A stretch of DNA of 17,388 bases from Sedimentisphaerales bacterium (GTDB taxonomy: Bacteria; Planctomycetota; Phycisphaerae; Sedimentisphaerales; SM23-30): the NCBI GenBank assembly GCA_030634605.1, contig DAOWAK010000004.1, positions 1-17,388 on the forward strand. The letters are read 5' to 3'. Under the pieces are notes generated by a model, which worked only from the letters and a program-made list of their open reading frames with translations, did no database searches and had not been told where the DNA came from. Below are positions 14,445 to 17,388 of the stretch, piece after piece; position 1 is the stretch's first letter, and each line of letters starts with the position of its first letter. Made by a program: the position numbers and the translations under genes.

Positions 14445-15755
14445 TTATTCATTGTTGGCCTGAGGCATTCTATCGGCGATGTGCCGGTGCCTTCGGCGAC
14501 GACCTCTCGGGGAAAACAACGCCGGCTCGGTCGATTCATGCCGAACGCGAACATTCCGGGCGGTCTGCGGATCCAGCATCAATCGGGACTCGCCAACCAT
14601 CACCAGAACATGTCCGCCGGCACAACTATCGTTCAACACCCGGATCAACCTGCCCGGCGACAGGCCCATGTTACTAAGCCGTCGGGTGGTCTGGTCATCA
14701 GCGGTTACCGAAGCTATCCGGACCGACTCCCCGGTGAGACACTGATCCAGACTACGTCCCCGGCTTTCAGCTTTGATACAATCCTGACAAACTCCGTATA
14801 GATTAAGATTATGCATCAGCAGACGAAAATCCGCACCCTGAGCGTTTTCCTGTTGCAGCGATTCAATCCGCGGATCAAAAAATTCCACAATCGCTCCGCA
14901 CTTGACACAATACAAATGATCGTGATGAGATTCGGGATGATAGTGTTCATAAACAATCCGATCCTCAAAACGCAGTGAGCGGGCAATCTTATGCTCGCAC
15001 AAAATCCTCATGGTTTGTTCGACGTCTTCACGACGCACGGATGGATTTTTCTGTCGCGACTGCTGCAAAATCATCTCCATACTGAGGTGCTTTTCGCAGT
15101 TCATAAAAACATCAATGACCGATTCCTGAACTTCAGTCAAAGCGCGGTCGCTTTCGGCCAGCACATCTTTCAAATGCTCCTGAATATATTGGTCACGGGG
15201 CTTGGAGGTTTTGGGTAGTCCCTCATCCTGCTGCGAATTTCCACAGACCTGACCAGCCAAATCACCCAACTGACCGGAACATTCTGATGAACATTCAGGA
15301 AAATTTTCCAGGTTCCAGCCTTTCTGGCAAAATTGGCTGAAATCCCGAACCCATTGCTTGCCGGTACGCGGGCATTTTTCCAGAAAATCTACGAACTGAC
15401 GCATCCGATCCAGCACATCCTTGTCCAGCACATGCTCCAGACGGCAGGCATTTTCCTCCGCCAGACTCGGCTCGACCGCCAAAACCTTGCATAAAAAGTT
15501 TTTTATTTCATCATGATGCCCAGCAATCTTTCTCGCCACGGTTTTGCCCTCATCGGTCAACGAAATAGCTTCGTAAGGCGAATAATTAATTAACCCCTTA
15601 TCAGACAACTGTTTAAGTGCCCAGGATACGCTGGATTTGGCGACGTTGAGGGTCTTGGCGATCTGATTGGCGTGGGCAACCAGCTTCTTTTCAGAAATGC
15701 GGTAAATCGCTTCGAGATAATCTTCCAGACTTGAACTTAATTCTTTATTTGTCAT
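14445..15755 (-). CDS. DtxR-Fur-FeoA three-domain metalloregulator
   Basis: A 436-residue protein joins three metal-regulatory modules in one continuous frame. Residues 1-145 form a DtxR/MntR domain: a winged helix (VAHANQIAKTLNVAKSSVSW) plus metal/dimer region with Asp12, Glu15, His81 and CRLEH (Cys104, Glu107, His108), ending in the KCPRTGKQW block seen in feo-linked DtxR members. A Cys-containing linker follows (146-185). Residues 188-330 form a Fur domain: winged helix, HHDH (277-280), CVKC (283-286), His315 and CQDC (323-326), all the usual regulatory and structural Zn-site positions. Residues 334-405 are an FeoA/SH3-like domain (RRLSNMGLSPGRLIRVL). A basic Arg/His tail ends the protein. 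First in the feo operon, it probably represses it with Fe(II) and/or Mn(II). Domain calls are firm; DNA target and sensing are inferred. Confidence 0.9.
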   Translation of the reverse strand: MTNKELSSSLEDYLEAIYRISEKKLVAHANQIAKTLNVAKSSVSWALKQLSDKGLINYSPYEAISLTDEGKTVARKIAGHHDEIKNFLCKVLAVEPSLAEENACRLEHVLDKDVLDRMRQFVDFLEKCPRTGKQWVRDFSQFCQKGWNLENFPECSSECSGQLGDLAGQVCGNSQQDEGLPKTSKPRDQYIQEHLKDVLAESDRALTEVQESVIDVFMNCEKHLSMEMILQQSRQKNPSVRREDVEQTMRILCEHKIARSLRFEDRIVYEHYHPESHHDHLYCVKCGAIVEFFDPRIESLQQENAQGADFRLLMHNLNLYGVCQDCIKAESRGRSLDQCLTGESVRIASVTADDQTTRRLSNMGLSPGRLIRVLNDSCAGGHVLVMVGESRLMLDPQTARNVRVRHESTEPALFSPRGRRRRHRHIADRMPQANNE

Positions 15756-15834
15756 GCACTTATGCTATTTAGTCGTTATTTTTTTACCGCCGATTTCCTG
15801 CTGCCAAACTTCCAGTAAGTTCAACGCGAAGCAT

Positions 15835-15863
15835 ATTGTAAGATGCGCCTAACTTTTCGTCAA
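15835..15863 (-). promoter_or_regulatory. Sigma70-type promoter of the feo operon
   Basis: On the minus strand TTGACG (15863-15858) and TACAAT (15840-15835) are separated by exactly 17 bases. Initiation near 15828 would give a leader of about 72 bases before the fusion-regulator ATG at 15755. The ATACCCA/TGGGTAT palindrome is not present here. Confidence 0.75.
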
Positions 15864-15995
15864 GCCTTTAACCGCCAAAAATGAAAAAATTCTTCTAACG
15901 GGTGATTAAGAGCGATTTCCGGCAAAAATTTAGCCGACAAGGGGGACTATGAACGTTTTCTGGCAAATTTAATCCCAAGATGTTAAAGTTCGGTC

Positions 15996-17388
15996 ATGAA
16001 AATTCAGATTCACCCAGAACTGAAAGAGCAGCAGAAATACAGCTGTAAATGCTGCGGAGCCGGCTGTCGCAGTTTTCTGGTGGCGGTTCGACCGGGGGAA
16101 CGCCAAGCCATCGAAGCCCAGGAAAACTGGCGTGAAACCCTCGGAGTTGATGAATTGTTCGTAACTCACCGGGCCGCCGGGAAGCTGGGCTTTGGATTGG
16201 CTAAGCGGTTCGACGGCAGTTGTGTTTTTCTCGGCAAAGACAACCTCTGCGTCATCCATAAAAAATTCGGCCTCAAAGCCAAGCCCCTCGCCTGCCAGTT
16301 GTATCCTTTCGTTTTGACCCCGGTGGGCGGACGTTTGCATCTGGGATTGCGTTTCGATTGCCCTGCAGTTTGCGAAAACCTCGGTCAAAATCTGGATGAA
16401 CACCGCAAAGACCTCAAGCGAATGGCCCGGGAACTAATCACCGCCGATATCGAAAAGCTTGAACTGCCGGAAATCTGTCCCAAACAGAAAGTGTCAGTAA
16501 AATATTTCGAAGCAATCAATGAAATTCTCCTGAAAATGGTCAACAGTGATGCGGTGACCTTGACCGACCGACTTCAGTGGTTGCGGAGTTTTGTGGATTA
16601 TCTCAGTGAGATTAAATGGCAAAATGTTACCGATGAAAATTTTGACGATCTGGTAGGCATGATTCAGGGTGGGTTACTGGCTGAGATCCAGCAACAGCAA
16701 ATCCCCAAAAAAGCGGTAACTGGAAAACCCCGCAAGCTGCTCGGCCAGATTTTCTTCCTGCTCTGTCAGCCCACTACAATCATCACCGCAAAAAAAACAG
16801 GACCGCTGAAAACCTTAAAGAATCGGCTGCGTCTGGCCCGGCTGGAAAAACAAATGCGCCAGTTGGAAGGGCCTCTTCCTGCGGTTCAGCCCGACTGGCC
16901 GGATTGTAATTTGCAGGACCTCGAAGCGGATTTCGGAACCTGGCCCGCTGACGTGCAGCAGCTAATGACTCGCTACCTGACCTGCCGAATAGCCGGGATG
17001 GGTTATTGCGGACACAACTTTTACCGCTACAGCCTTACCGAGGGCATTCAAAGCCTGCTTCTGGGAACGGTAACTGCCGGGTGGGTGATGCGTATCGCCG
17101 CATTTCAAGCCGGCCGGGAAAAAATCGAACTCGCTGATCTTGGTAGAGCCATTTTCTTTGCTGGAGACGAACAAACGAAAAGGCAAAAAATGATTGATAC
17201 CTTCTTTAACATTGATCTGTTCAAGAAGGTTTATGAATATTATGGAAACTCGAATTTACCTAATGACGAGTTTCTTGATAATGTATTGCAAAATGAATTT
17301 GGATTGGCTCCCGAATTCCATCGAGAATTCACAAAAATCTTTAAGGAAAATTGCAAATTTCTTGGTATTGAAAATGGTTTAGATGAAG
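15996..17388 (+). CDS. YkgJ-type Zn/Fe cysteine-cluster protein with divergent C-terminus (3' partial)
   Basis: The frame is open from ATG 15996 to the right edge (464 codons, no stop), so the end is missing. The N-terminus has the cysteine-cluster signature of the YkgJ/CxxCxxCC family: CKCCGAGC (17-24), then GSCVFLGKDNLC (74-85), KPLACQLYPF (95-104), with Cys122 and Cys126 further on. These proteins are predicted to bind Zn or an Fe-S cluster; their role is unknown. A helical middle follows, with the FYRYSLTEG segment typical of larger family members. From about residue 375-399 (about 17120-17190) the sequence becomes AT-rich and looks like the C-terminal half of DUF5343 proteins (FNIDLFKKVYEYYG, then LPNDEFLDNVL, then FKENCKFLGI). 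It is divergent from the feo operon with a 240-base spacer, so a metal-linked role is plausible. The upstream ribosome-binding site is weak. Confidence 0.8.
   Translation, partial: MKIQIHPELKEQQKYSCKCCGAGCRSFLVAVRPGERQAIEAQENWRETLGVDELFVTHRAAGKLGFGLAKRFDGSCVFLGKDNLCVIHKKFGLKAKPLACQLYPFVLTPVGGRLHLGLRFDCPAVCENLGQNLDEHRKDLKRMARELITADIEKLELPEICPKQKVSVKYFEAINEILLKMVNSDAVTLTDRLQWLRSFVDYLSEIKWQNVTDENFDDLVGMIQGGLLAEIQQQQIPKKAVTGKPRKLLGQIFFLLCQPTTIITAKKTGPLKTLKNRLRLARLEKQMRQLEGPLPAVQPDWPDCNLQDLEADFGTWPADVQQLMTRYLTCRIAGMGYCGHNFYRYSLTEGIQSLLLGTVTAGWVMRIAAFQAGREKIELADLGRAIFFAGDEQTKRQKMIDTFFNIDLFKKVYEYYGNSNLPNDEFLDNVLQNEFGLAPEFHREFTKIFKENCKFLGIENGLDE

Noticed and set aside
14421..14801. 126-codon plus-strand frame opposite the fusion regulator
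   Set aside because: It overlaps the FeoA-like domain coding sequence and shows no family features.
15949..15972. Seven-codon leader frame (MNVFWQI) after a GGGGGA upstream of the YkgJ-type gene
   Set aside because: The Shine-Dalgarno-like run is suggestive, but a seven-codon frame arises easily by chance and nothing else supports attenuation here.
15969..16403. 144-codon minus-strand frame opposite the YkgJ-type gene
   Set aside because: The plus-strand frame carries the full cysteine-cluster signature; the antisense translation has no recognisable pattern.

Overview
The window looks like a piece of a Planctomycetota genome, most likely Phycisphaerae-like. This is inferred from moderate GC content, a beta-propeller/Ig-like protein with a lysine/glutamate-rich linker, an unusually large class A RNase P RNA, AATTC-type degenerate intergenic repeats, and a YkgJ-type cysteine-cluster protein. 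No marker gene here fixes the phylum. There are no tRNA genes, rRNA genes, transposases or CRISPR arrays.

Layout: (1) Positions 1-4148, plus strand: the 3' part of a large beta-propeller protein, a 32-codon bL34-like ribosomal protein gene too short for most gene finders, a perfect 10-bp inverted repeat, and ilvD (dihydroxy-acid dehydratase, branched-chain amino acid synthesis). (2) 4282-4797, plus strand: a sigma70-type promoter and rnpB, whose RNA carries a hairpin of about 103 nt inserted between P2 and P4. A degenerate AATTC repeat follows. (3) 11020-4924, minus strand: a complete tripartite efflux operon in the order outer-membrane factor lipoprotein, periplasmic adaptor, RND pump. It is preceded two bases upstream by the decayed C-terminal half of a TetR-family regulator. 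(4) 15755-11429, minus strand: a ferrous-iron uptake operon consisting of a DtxR-Fur-FeoA fusion regulator, feoA, feoB and a Cys-rich FeoB-associated membrane protein, driven by a good promoter at 15835-15863. (5) 15996 to the right edge, plus strand and divergent: a YkgJ-family cysteine-cluster protein whose C-terminal part changes in composition and resembles a different family.

How the genes work together: the fusion regulator probably senses Fe(II) and/or Mn(II) and controls Fe(II) import by FeoA/FeoB and the small Cys-rich partner. The divergent YkgJ-type protein is a predicted Zn/Fe-binding cysteine cluster and shares the intergenic control region. The efflux operon lies downstream on the same strand and seems to have lost its own TetR repressor. 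A palindrome of the form ATACCCA-N-TGGGTAT occurs both in the feoA-feoB spacer and at the head of the efflux operon, which hints at a shared DNA-binding factor.

Most notable items: the three-domain DtxR-Fur-FeoA regulator, the RNase P RNA insertion that contains look-alikes of other rnpB segments, and an RND pump with Asn in place of the usual proton-relay Asp and Lys residues.
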